A DNA stretch of 64,000 nt, from the NCBI GenBank assembly GCA_030267565.1, contig BRXU01000027.1, forward strand, positions 915,001 to 979,000. The letters run 5' to 3'. This DNA is from Pleodorina starrii. Taxonomy: Eukaryota > Chlorophyta > Chlorophyceae > Chlamydomonadales > Volvocaceae. The notes under the pieces are model-generated. The model was not told the DNA's origin. It saw only the letters and a program-made list of their open reading frames with translations, and ran no database searches. This document shows, piece after piece, positions 10,475 through 21,101 of the stretch; the first letter of the stretch is position 1; every line of letters starts with the position of its first letter. The position numbers were made by a program, and so were the translations under genes.

Positions 10475-13400
10475 TTACGCGGCGCCCTGGAACACGTCGC
10501 AGCGATAGGTCACGTCTCCGCGGACTTGGGACCCGTCCTCCCGCTGCCCACTCGCAGCCGCCGACGGAGCTCCCCTTGCTTGCGCCGATGGGACTCCAGT
10601 CCCACCAGGCACTGCGCAAGTGGCCTGTCGCGTGTACCCTGTCGCCGCCATTTCCGCGGCGGTCGAGGCCCCAGCTACAGCAGCAGCAGCAACAGCAGCA
10701 TCGGGCGGCTGCGCTTGTTGGCTGTACGATACCGTCACGTGGGTCTCCCCGAGGTGGGTGCCCCGCACCTCGCACATGCAGCGCAGCTGGCGCCACAGCA
10801 CGAGTCCCGCGTAGCGCCCGTAGGCCGCCGGCAGGTGCGTCAGGAAGGCGCGGCTGGCGACCACGATGAGACGCCGCCGCGCGCGACTGAAGGCCACGTT
10901 GGCGCGGCAGACGGACGAGTAGAACTCCTCCGCGCGCTCCAGGGCGGCGGCGTCGGAGGCAGTGGCGCAGAAGATCACCGTCTCCGCCTCACCGCCCTGC
11001 GAGGCGGGTGGGCAGGGTAAGTGCCGTGGGGGCGGGTTGAGGGCTTCGCATTGGTCGAGTAGCGTGGGCGGCAAATGGAGGGGGGGTAGCTGAAAGCCAC
11101 GGAAGGGAAAGCGTGCTTGTTGGGGTGCGTTGAGGCTTTGGATGATGTGAAGGGCGGAATCCATGCCGCCGGGCATCTTACGGCACGAGCCACGGAGCCC
11201 ACCCGCCAGCCGCAGCCGGCCAGGCGCTGGCAACCCGTCTCTGCAAGGCTGACACCTGGGCCTTCCGCTGCGCACCTGGGCCTTTTGGCCCGTCTCCATC
11301 TCCTCACCTTGGCGGACGCTCCGCACTCATGGTCACACGGTACACGGCATCCGCTGCTTACTCGCATTGCCCCCCCTGCCGGCTGCCGCCCCTCACCTGC
11401 CACTTTTCCACGGTGTCCGCCCGACAGTGCCGGCCCCAGTCCCGCGCCTCCACCAGTGCCGCCAGGGCCTGCCGCTGCGCCCGATGGGGCGTGATGAGCG
11501 CCACAACCATCGAATCGCCACCTCCGCCACCGCTGCTGCCAGTGGCCGTCGCGCCCCTGCCCCCGCCGCCCCCGATCAGCCCAGTGGCGGCCGCTGGCCG
11601 GTGCGATCCGCCCTCCCTCCCCCAATCCCTCGCCTCCAACATCTTCTCCACCAGCTGCACCTCCAGCGGGTTCAATCGGTGGGAGCGGTCCTCGTTGTGG
11701 ACCACCAGGAACAACCCCTCGCCCTCGCCCTCGCCGCCCTCCCAATCGCCGGCGCCCCGCTGCCACAGCCGCCGCCATACCCCGCCATCACGCGCGCGCA
11801 GAGCCTCTGTGCCGCTGGAAATCCCGCGGCTTGGCGACAGGTGCCTGGCCTTAGCAGCAGCCGGTCTGGGGTTCAGTCCTGCCTGTGCCGCGCCGGTCTG
11901 GCTGCCGATGGTCGTAACTCTGGAGGTGGGTGATGTGGAGCCGACCGCCGGGGCTGCTGGGGTCGTTGCGGCTGCGGGCGGGCGGCCACGCAGGACGATG
12001 CCGTCCTTGCGGTAGAGGGGCTGGATGAGCGTGACGAGGGCGGGCGGCAGCCGGTGGGTGTAGGACAGCGCGCAGACGGACACCGGTGGAGGGGGCCCGC
12101 CTGCGGGGGAGCAACCGCAGGAGATGCCGCAAGCGAAAGTGGGCCACGGCTGGTCAGTCGAGAGTCGGGACATGCTTCGAATGCGACACCCATCGGACTC
12201 GAATGAGGCCCGTTGGATCCAAATGAGAACGATGCCCTCCCACCGTGCTGCCCTAAGCGAAAATGGATCGCTAACCCCTCAGGTTGAATGTGCTCAATCA
12301 TCCCCTCCCACCTCTTCCCCACACGTTAAACCTACCGGTCAGCGCGATCTGACCATCGCCCTGTTGTTGCTGTTGCGCCTGCTGCTGCTGCTGCCGCTGC
12401 CGCGCTTCACACGCCGCCAGCTGCCTCATGTACTCGTAGGCGCTGACGTGGGGGCGGTGGCGCAGCAGGTTGGGCCTCAGCTCCGCGCTAAAGTCGTGGC
12501 TGTGGATGGTGCTGAGCTGGCGGTGGTCGCCGCCCACCAGCAGCGACCCGCGGGTCATCAGTAGGCAGCACAGCGCCAGCAGGTGCGGACCAAACACCAT
12601 GGAGGCCTCGTCCAGAACCAGCGCCGCAGCGAAGGCGCCGCGTCCGCTGGTGTCCATCAGCTGCTTTCCCGTGGCGGCGGCGTGCAGGGAGACGCGGGTG
12701 CGCAGCTCCTTGGCGGCCTTGACCAGGTGGCGCAGTGTGCCGCCCACCACGTACCAGACGCGCTTGTCCCTGCCGGTGCGGCAGTTGCCGAGGACGCGGG
12801 GAGACGGGGACAGTGGGGAGGAATGCACGGCAGCAGGCACGGCACACACAAGCCGCAGCAGCACATGGCACGGTACATACAATACGGTACACAGAACGAC
12901 GCCTTTGGTACAACAGGCCGTCAGAAGCCAGCCGAAAGCCCACCCAACCCAACCAAACCCACCCAACGCCAAAAGCTTTGAGCCGAAGCCGCAGTGAAGC
13001 GAGACGGGGACCGGCCCATTGGGAACAGGAGCAGGAGCAGGTTTAAGACACCGGCAAACGGCAATGACACGGCACTCAGCCCCTCGGGCGCCGCTGTCTT
13101 CTCACCAGTCCTTCTGGTTGGGTAGCTTGGCCAGCACCCCGAGCTCCTTCAGGCCCGGGGCCAAGGCCTTCCTCTCGCTATCCAACCGCACCAGCTTGAC
13201 CCGCTGCCGCAATTCGTGCCCCATAGACGCGCCGCCCACCTCCCGCAGACGCGTCGCAACCCGCCCCAGGAGGTTGTCGATGGCGGGGTGCGTGGGGCCG
13301 CTCAACAGCACCACGCCGCCCTGCTCCGGCGGACCCATGGGTCCACCGCGCCGCGTGGCCTGCTCCAGCCACGCCAGCACCGCCGTCGCCATGGTCTCCG

Positions 13401-16400
13401 TCTTGCCCGTCCCCGGCGGGCCCTGCAGCAGCACCCGGGAGCCGCTGTCAGGGTGCGCCAGGAAAGCCCTCACCGCCGCGACCTGGTCCCGGTCCAGATC
13501 CTGCCGCAAGAGCTGCTGCTGCTGCCGTAGGCCAGTGGCGCTGTCGCTAACGTTTCCGGTGGTCAATGTAGCGCTGCCCGCGCCACGCACATTCCAGGAG
13601 GATGAGGAGGCGGAGGAGGTGGCGCCGGGGGCTGCTGGGCTGCGTGTGCAGCCAGGCGTGTGGGTCCCAGGGGGCAGTGGGGAGGAGGGCGAATACGCCG
13701 GGCTGAACAGCTGCTGCGCACCCATGACGCTGACGGGGGTAACGGCGCCCCCGCCGCCGGCGGAGCCGCAGTCGTCCTGGCCTCCCGGACCGCCGCCGCG
13801 CCGCGACTTGACGGAGACGGGCGTCCGCGGCTCCTCCGCGGGGCTGACTCCGTGAGGCCCCGCAGCAACGGCGCCCAGCTGCCGGCCCCACTCTTCCTCC
13901 TCTGCGCCGCCGGCCGCCTCGTCCTCCGCGGCAGGGCTTAGCGGCAGCCAGAGCTCCGCGAGGTAGGCGCTGCTGCCGCCAAAGTCCTGAAGGCACTCGA
14001 CGGCGCTGCTGGCGACCCAGCCGGCGATGTTGGGCGCGCCGTCCAGAACCACCTGCGTGGCGCCCGCCTCGGGCGTCAACCGCGTCAGGGTCTTAGTCCC
14101 CTGGAGGAAGAGGCCATTGGCCCGATATTTGATGAAGTCCCGGCGGCAGTCCACCCACAACTCGCCGCCTTCAGCTGTCTGGTGCGGCGGTGATCCCCGC
14201 CCAAAACTGACTTCACCACCGGCGTTGCCAGCCGCCGTGGAGACGTCGGCCCGCTTGATGACGGCGTTGGCGTACAAGCCCGCGGCCTGCACGGCGTCCT
14301 GACAGACCCACGGGTCACCACCTACTGCCGCTGTCACCACCACCCCGTCGCCCTCCTGCAGCCCCGTCGCAGCGACGAGCGCCTCCCAGTCGTCGAAGCC
14401 CACCGGCGCTGCCACGCGGCCTCGCAGCCAGGACGCTTTCCCCTGAACCATGTGCTGCACACGGTCCAGCACGACGGTCCCGCTGCGCTCCTCCGCCGCG
14501 CGGGCAGCTGGAGGCTGCGCCCCCAGCTTCCGCCAGAACGCCCTCAGCTCGCTCCCGCGGTTCAGCCACACCGCGTCCAGGGCCGCGCGGGCTAGCTCGC
14601 TCGCGCGCGCCGCCTGCGGCCCCTGCGGGGCCTGCCGCGGGCCGCCGGGCAGGTGGCCCACGTCCAGCCGGAAGGCGCGCAGGCTGCGGCCCAGCGGCGG
14701 CGGCAGCGCCAGCGGGGCCTTGCGCAGGCGCGGGTTGCCGCCGCCTGCTCTGCCGGCCCCGGTCCCCGGCAGCCGCACCAGCCGCTCCTCCAGCCACCGC
14801 ACCGCGTGCGCCTGTGCGAGCAACAGCTGCCGAAGGCGGGCGGCGCCCCGCTGGAACACGTCTGCCGCCGCGCCCTCCTGCTCCGCCGCGTCATTGCGGC
14901 GGCAGCGCTGCGGCTCACCCGGCCCAGGCTCACCCGGCTGACGCTGCGGCTGATGTTGTCCCTTTGGCCGTAGCTGCCCTTGGTTGGTTGAAGACCACAA
15001 CGCTCGGAAGAAGCTAGGCGGAATGAAGGCCCCCGGGCAGTCGGGCCGCACCTGCACGTAACCACCCAGTCCGTGCTGCTGCGCAGTGCTCCAGGCCGGC
15101 ATGGCAGGGCCGGGGCTAAGCGGCAGCCCGGGCCCTTCGCCGTCATCGAGTGCCGCGTGCACGGTCCCCGGCTGTCTCTGCCGCCGCGGCTGCGGATCCG
15201 CTGGAGGCGCCACAGCCGCATGCTTGGCCCAGTGGTTGTGGTGGTGCTGCTGCTGCCGCTGCCACAGCTCATCGCCCCCTGCCAACGCCTGGACGCAGCG
15301 GCTGAGTGACGGAGGGTCAACACGCACCAGACTGTCCAGGTAACCCCCGGCGGAGAACACCGCTCGCAGGTCGCAACCGTCACTGCCGCCACTGCGTCGA
15401 TGCTCGGCCCCTCGGCTGCCACCTTCGGCTGCGGCGGCATCTGCTGCGACTGGTTGCGGCGGCTGCGGCGGCTGTGCTGGCCGCCAGTCCCAATCGAACA
15501 CGGCGCCATCGCCGCCCCAGGGAATGCTGCTGGCTGCCAGGCGGCCCGCGCCCTGCCACACGGTGGCGTAGCGCCGCACCTCGTCCTCCATCACGCTCAC
15601 CATGGCCTGCTCCTGGACCGGGGGGTCCACTGCCCCGCCCTCCTGCCCCAGCAGGTCGCCTATCTCCGCCCGTAGCCCCAACAGATGCGGCAGCCAGCTC
15701 AGGCACCCCGACGAGGCACATGTCCCGTCGCCGCCCAAACCGGGTCCACTGCAGCTGGCGCCGCCGCCGCCGCTGCCGCCATCAATGGTCCCGCTGTGGT
15801 GGCGACCGTCTAACTGGGTGCAGCGACGAATGAGCTCCCGCACCTCCTGGTGTGAGTGCACGTAGAAGTGCAGCAGCAGCGGCGGCCCCTGCCCCTGTGC
15901 CCGGGCCTGCCTCTGCCCTGGCCCCTGCTGCTGCTGCAGCTGCTCCGCGCACCTCTGAACTGCGTCGCACAGCTGATCCGAGAACATGGCCAACATCGCC
16001 GCCTCCAGTACGTCCAGCTCCGCGTCCGAGCTGACCACCCCGGCGCCGCAGCTGCCGTCCAGCGTCACGCCCTCCAGCAGCAACGCCACGTCCCAGCCCG
16101 TTTGCGCCGCCTGCGTTGGCGGCGGCGGCGGCGCGGCGCTGCCGTCGGCGGTCGGCGCCGCCACGTGCGCTGCAATTCCGACCAGTCGCTTGAGCACCGC
16201 GTCCACAGCCACCGACAAGTACACCCGCACCAGACACGCTCGCAGCGCGGTGCCCGGCAGGCAGCTCGGAGGCCCGCCTGGCAGCAGCTGAAACCACGGC
16301 GGCTCGACAGCCCGGTCTTGGGGCTGGGGTGATTGCTGCCCCAGCCAGCGCCGGACCCGCACCGCGGCCGTCAGTGACAGCCGCTGCAGCTCTGGCGCTG

Positions 16401-18050
16401 ACATGCCCGCCGCCGCCGCCACGTGCTGCAGCTGCTGCGGCCGCCGCCGGGGGCTCGATGACGCCGTCGCCGCCGTCGCCGCCTTCGCTTTCAATGCCGC
16501 CAGTATCGCACGCGACGGTGGCGGCATTGCCGTCAGCGCCGCCAGATCCTCAATGTCGCCCACGCCCGCCGCCGCCAGGCGCTGCGCCTCCGACGCGCCG
16601 CACCCCGACAGCTGCACCGCGCCGCGCGCCGCGCTGTCCGCCCAACACTCTTTCGAGCGGCTGCAGGCAGCGCAGTGGCTGTCTAGCTCGTAGGGCACCT
16701 GTGCCAGCGGAATCGCGGGGTCCAGGGCGGCGGCGATGCGGCCGCCGCGCTCCAATATGGCAGACAGCTGCCGGGTCATGGACTCAACCTGGGAGGGGCA
16801 GGGGCAGGGAGGGGCAAGGGAGGGAGAGGGCCGCGGCGCCATGTGACGAAGGCGGGACGTGCGGGCGTTGTAGGAGGCAAGTTCAGCGCCTTGACCTCAG
16901 GCCGGCAACGAAGTTCCGGGCAACTCCGGGCTGCCAGAGCAAGCGCCCACACACGCGGGTGCCGATACACGACAAAGCCACTTGCAAAAACTGTGCCACG
17001 ACAAGCGCCTACTGGCAAAAAGCGCATCCAGACAGCCATCTGCGCTTTCTGCCTGTAGGCGCTGTGGCGGCCTCGAGGCCTGTCTGTCCTGCGCTGCCCT
17101 GCCCCAACCGGCAACCGCCACCCCTGCGACCTCCTCACCTCCTCCGGCGGCAGCGGCACGCCGTCCACAGCGCTCCCCGCGGCGCCCGACACCTTGGTTC
17201 GCAGCAGACACTCCACCTGCAGGTCCCCCGCTCCACCACCACCACCACCACCACCACCGCCAGCAGCGCTACCAGCTGCTGGCACGCCAGCGGCTTGCCC
17301 CGGAGGTACCGACCACTCGCGGCCGCCGATGACGACGCGGCCTCGGCCGCTTTGTGCCGCCGTCTGCGAAAGCAGCCGCAGTAGCATCATGCGGTACAAC
17401 ACCAGCTGTACTACGAATTTTGTCTGCGGTTCCGTGCTGGCCTTGCATTCCACGATGCGCAGCACGGGCCGACCGCTGCGCCACAGCAGCAGGATGAAGT
17501 CCGCGCGGCCGCTGAGGCTGACGACGCTGTCTGCGGTGGGGAGGCCGCGAAGCACCACCTCCGCAGCCCAGCAACCCAAATCGGAGCGGAAGGCGTGCGG
17601 AGGCTGAGATAGCAGGTCCAAGAAGTCCTCCCATGGCGTCACTGGTGGTGCGGCGCCAGGCACGGAACTGCGTGGGGGCAGGTGCGGCGCTTCTGGCGCG
17701 CGCCGACCCAGCTCCGTTGCCACTTCATCTTCCAGCTGATGTCCCGCGGCTGCGAGGGCCTTGTCGAGGTTGCCCGCGAGCAGGCTGGGCTCACTTGGGG
17801 CGTCGCTGCCGGCCGCCAGAACGCTACGCGAAACGGAGAGCCGAAGGTATCGCCCACATTGCCGGAGTCCCACGAAAGACGCAACCTCGGTGACGCTTAA
17901 GAACTTTGTTGCCGCTGCCGCAGAAACATCTGCACGTGTAATATGAGCACAATCGGTACCATGCAGGGCAACAGGTTCGGCAAGGCACGTACTGTAACGC
18001 TTTCCTCATCTACCTTCATGCGCCGTTGTTCTGGGTCCAGAAGCAGCCAT
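10475..18050 (-). CDS. Fe-S PD-(D/E)XK nuclease / RNase H-like / SF1 helicase fusion
   Basis: complement(join(10475..10996, 11397..12100, 12336..12769, 13106..16788, 17139..17929, 18014..18050)) gives 6171 nt, 2056 residues; all phases fit and all introns are GT-AG. Residues 30-330 form a RecB/Cas4/Dna2-like nuclease: D156 (GRADFILL), E173 and K175 (IVECKAS), and QLVLY (187-191). Four cysteines, C37 and C315/C318/C324 (CAACSRSKEC), are placed as in Fe-S cluster nucleases (AddB, Dna2, Cas4). A middle segment (around YVHSHQEVRELIRRC) resembles the RNase_H_2 region of bacterial TM0106-type proteins. The C-terminus is a UPF1/Dna2-like SF1 helicase: motif I GPPGTGKT (1399-1406), II DEAS (1557-1560), III GDHRQL (1584-1589), VI VAFSRARR (1917-1924). 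The very short first exon (12 codons) was placed by phase. DNA or RNA processing is likely; the substrate is unknown. Helicase and nuclease are firm; the RNase H-like part is tentative. Confidence 0.88.
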
Positions 18051-18546
18051 AGGCACAATTCCAGCTGAGCTACTTCCCTGAACTATTCCATTCGCCGTCG
18101 GGTATCGGCAGCAGGCGGAACAACTGACCCTAGGGTAGATTCATACGTAGATGTTCTTCACCTGCCAACGCGGAAACCGTTCTCATTTCGGGCGTTTTCC
18201 TGAGCACCGTCTATCTGCACAATAATTACAGCCGACAGGCATGTCACATATGAAATGATTCTTGCGGTTGGTGCCGTCTGGATCCAGATTCACGGCATAC
18301 TCGCATACAAGGGTTTCGGCTTTTGGTCTCTGTTTACACTACCCGCGATTGGCTTCCGGATTAAGAATCTACCTAGTCTTCACGGCCCACGACCTGTCAG
18401 CCTATTGAAGGGCTAGTCTCTCAGGGCCGAGAGCTGTTTCTCTTTTGCAGCTTTGCTCTTGTGCGTTCCTGGACCACAGAGAAGGAGTTGTTGAGCCAAA
18501 CATTTTGTCTGTGGAATAAAGCTCTTAATCTAACGCGTGGAGGAAC
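18051..18546. promoter_or_regulatory. Divergent (bidirectional) promoter region, helicase and SPC24
   Basis: Only 496 bp separate the start codons of the nuclease-helicase (-) and SPC24 (+), so this stretch must hold both promoters and 5' UTRs. It is clearly less GC-rich than the flanking coding sequence. No TATA box or known element can be assigned with confidence. Confidence 0.6.
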
Positions 18547-19631
18547 ATGGCCCGCGCGGCAGAACCTTTTGCCGAGGAGGTCCACTACATGAAGGCCCTG
18601 TACCAGGAGTACAACAAGCGCAGCGATGCCGACGCTGTGATAGCAGTTGACCAGGATCTAAGCGACATCTTTCAGGCATGCTCCACAGCCGAGGCAGATG
18701 TGCGGCAGACAATTAAGGGTGGGAGCTGGCAGAGCTGGCTTGCTAGCGTCCCGCTTGGCTTTTGGGGTAATGTGGCTGTGACAGATTCATGAATCTGCCT
18801 CTGCATGCAGAGCTGTCAAGGCAGGTTCAGGAGCTGGAGGGCGCAGCGGCTTACCCACACCGGGAGGGGCTGCACGCGGAGCGCGTGGCGGCGCTGCAAC
18901 GTCAGATTGATGTGGCGAAGCAGGTTATCAGCGAGATCAACACCAGGACCAGATAAGTACCGAAGAAAGCGGCGACGATTCGGCCAGGACCGCACGGTGG
19001 CGTTTGGGACTGACACCGCCCGCATCGCCCCCGTCGCGGTTGGCCCCTTCCATTCAGCGCACGTCAGCGGACGAGCAGTGCAAAGAGGTTGAGAAGCAGC
19101 TCGAGGCGGCTGCCGGAAAGGCACAGGAGGAGGCCGCCTCACAAAGTTTCATCAAAGGCCGCCTGCAGTAAGTGTGAACGTGCCTCGTGCAGGAGCCGAG
19201 CAGAGGTGCGGGTTTCTGGCAGCGGGAATGACATAGACTTCATTGTCAGTGCTAGTAAGCAGAGCCCTGAAATGCATTTCGGACGGGTATGTATCAACGG
19301 GGCCTCGGGCGAGCTTGTCAGCCCGAACCGGGTCAGTACGCATGCTGAAGCCCGCTGCCCACACGCCGCAGCGAGCGTCGTCAGTGATCGCTGCGTTCAA
19401 CAAGTTTTACGGCTCTGGGCACCCGTCACCGTGACCATGTGTTGTCGGGATGCGTGCTGCAGGCACCAGCTGAGCATGTACAAGCACATCACCAACACCA
19501 TCTGGTGCCCCGACAGCGGGAGGATCGCCGGCAACGTATCGGACGCAAAGGCCGCTGACGTTCGCCCCTTCAGCTACGAGCAGGACATGGACAAGTTCGA
19601 GCTGGTCAACAAGTTGTGGGATCTCCTGTGA
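18547..19631 (+). CDS. SPC24: Kinetochore protein Spc24
   Basis: The best model is join(18547..18718, 18811..18952, 19063..19167, 19463..19631), 588 nt, 195 residues. The alternative with only GT-AG introns is join(18547..18718, 18811..18923, 19058..19167, 19463..19631), 187 residues. Residues up to about 140 are a coiled coil (ELSRQVQELEGAA, KEVEKQLEAAAGKAQEEA). The C-terminus is the Spc24 globular domain: LSMYKHITNTIW, DVRPFSYEQ, and the terminal FELVNKLWDLL typical of the family. Spc24 pairs with Spc25 and links the Ndc80 complex to the inner kinetochore at mitosis. Length matches other Spc24 proteins (about 200). The second intron is uncertain because the natural exon end is followed by ATAAGT rather than GTAAGT. 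The start codon has a good context (aacATGGcc). Confidence 0.88.
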
Positions 19632-21101
19632 GGGGTACTGATCGTGCAGGCGGCGCGGGCGGTGCGCGGATCGGCCTAACGGGGGGCCGGAGCGCACGCG
19701 TGCGTGGAATGGCAGAAGCAGCAGCGGTGTACGACGAAACTGTTCGATTATGGGTGTATGGCTAGGCTTCATTGCTGTGCCCTGACGGCCGTTCTCTGCG
19801 GTGCCAGTCAGTCCGCTGGAGGTTGGGAACTCTGGCGCAGCCTCACGCAACGGGCGATACCGTGCATAATGTGTTTTCAGTGCGGAGCCCCAATGGGTGT
19901 TACGGGCATGCAACCTGCAGGCTTACATTCCCGCCATCGGCTCTTTGTGAGCTGGGGGCTTTATTTAGTGCATCGGAACCTTCGTGCATGATGCAATGAC
20001 CATGTTCCATGTCCCAGTGGACCTTGGCTCAGCGTGCCATGGTGCCAGAGCGCGACTTCCCGGTCTCTGCGTGAAAGCTTGGGGCCGGGTTACCGGTAAT
20101 TTGATTGGGTGGCAAGAGCCTAGCCAGAGGCGCTGCGCGCGGCCGTGTATCGCAAAAACGCATTCGCTCGCTCTGCCAGGCATTGGGATGGCACTTGGTG
20201 GCGCTTCATGGAGGCGGGGGCGGGTTTTGTTTGGGCGCTGCGATTGTCGGATCAGTTCGTTCGTGTGCAGTCATGTGATCCGACACGATCTCGTTCAGTG
20301 GGCCGTGGGCCTTTTTTGTGCCCCACCCCCTGCCCTTGCGTGCAAACACGCCATTCATTACAGGACTGCTGGATGTGCAGAAAAAGAGCCATGTTATATA
20401 GGTACCGGCGCGCCCTTTGTATCTGTGGCTCGGTTTAATTTTCGCTGGTCTTGGTAAGGCTAGCGCACCCAATCCGCGCCCACGACCGGCATGTACCAGT
20501 CATACTTCATAGGACAGCTTTTCCAGCAGCGCATAACTTACAGCCTGGTTGAATGTCACACCAAGTAATAACAGTGACATCGCCGGACATACGACACGGC
20601 AACGCGCCGCGGCGCACGTCAGTTCTACAGGCCTCTACCCATTTGTCGCGTCTGCGCCCGTTGCCTCGGCTGCAACTTGCCCATCCTGTCCGTGACCTGA
20701 TACCGGTACCCGTCAGTCAAGGTTCAAGCCGCGTATCTTCGCCAGTCAGCTAAAATCCAAAACAGGGTTAAAGTAAGACGCGTGCGCTGGTCACCAAGTC
20801 CGCCATGTACATGTCGAAAGCAGAGGTCGTAAAACGTGCACATCGGCCGGACGAGCACTTCCTGCAGCGCCCCGCGTATCCACCGTGTCACGCGTCTCGT
20901 TCAATACAAGCGCAACAACGCGTTGCATGCCCTCATGCAGACTTCATGACGCACCCCTGCTGCCTATCGCCATTCTGCCACTGCTATCAGCAACAAAACC
21001 CCCGAATCGTCACCAAACGTGATGGCAGCACACTCATCGCGGCTGTCGGCACCGCCTCCCTACGGCGACCTCCCCCCACCACCCACTCCGCGGATCACCG
21101 C
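19632..21101. other. Intergenic, convergent 3' ends of SPC24 and FAP42-like gene
   Basis: About 1.47 kb with no believable exon on either strand. Minus-strand TGTAA motifs (plus ttaca) at about 20357 and 20536 are possible poly(A) signals for the FAP42-like gene. None was seen on the plus strand for SPC24. Confidence 0.45.

Noticed and set aside
17823..17929. Helicase start placed inside exon 2
   Set aside because: The frame has no ATG upstream of the nuclease domain in this exon. A 12-codon exon at 18014-18050 with a GTAGAT donor joins in the right phase and supplies the ATG.
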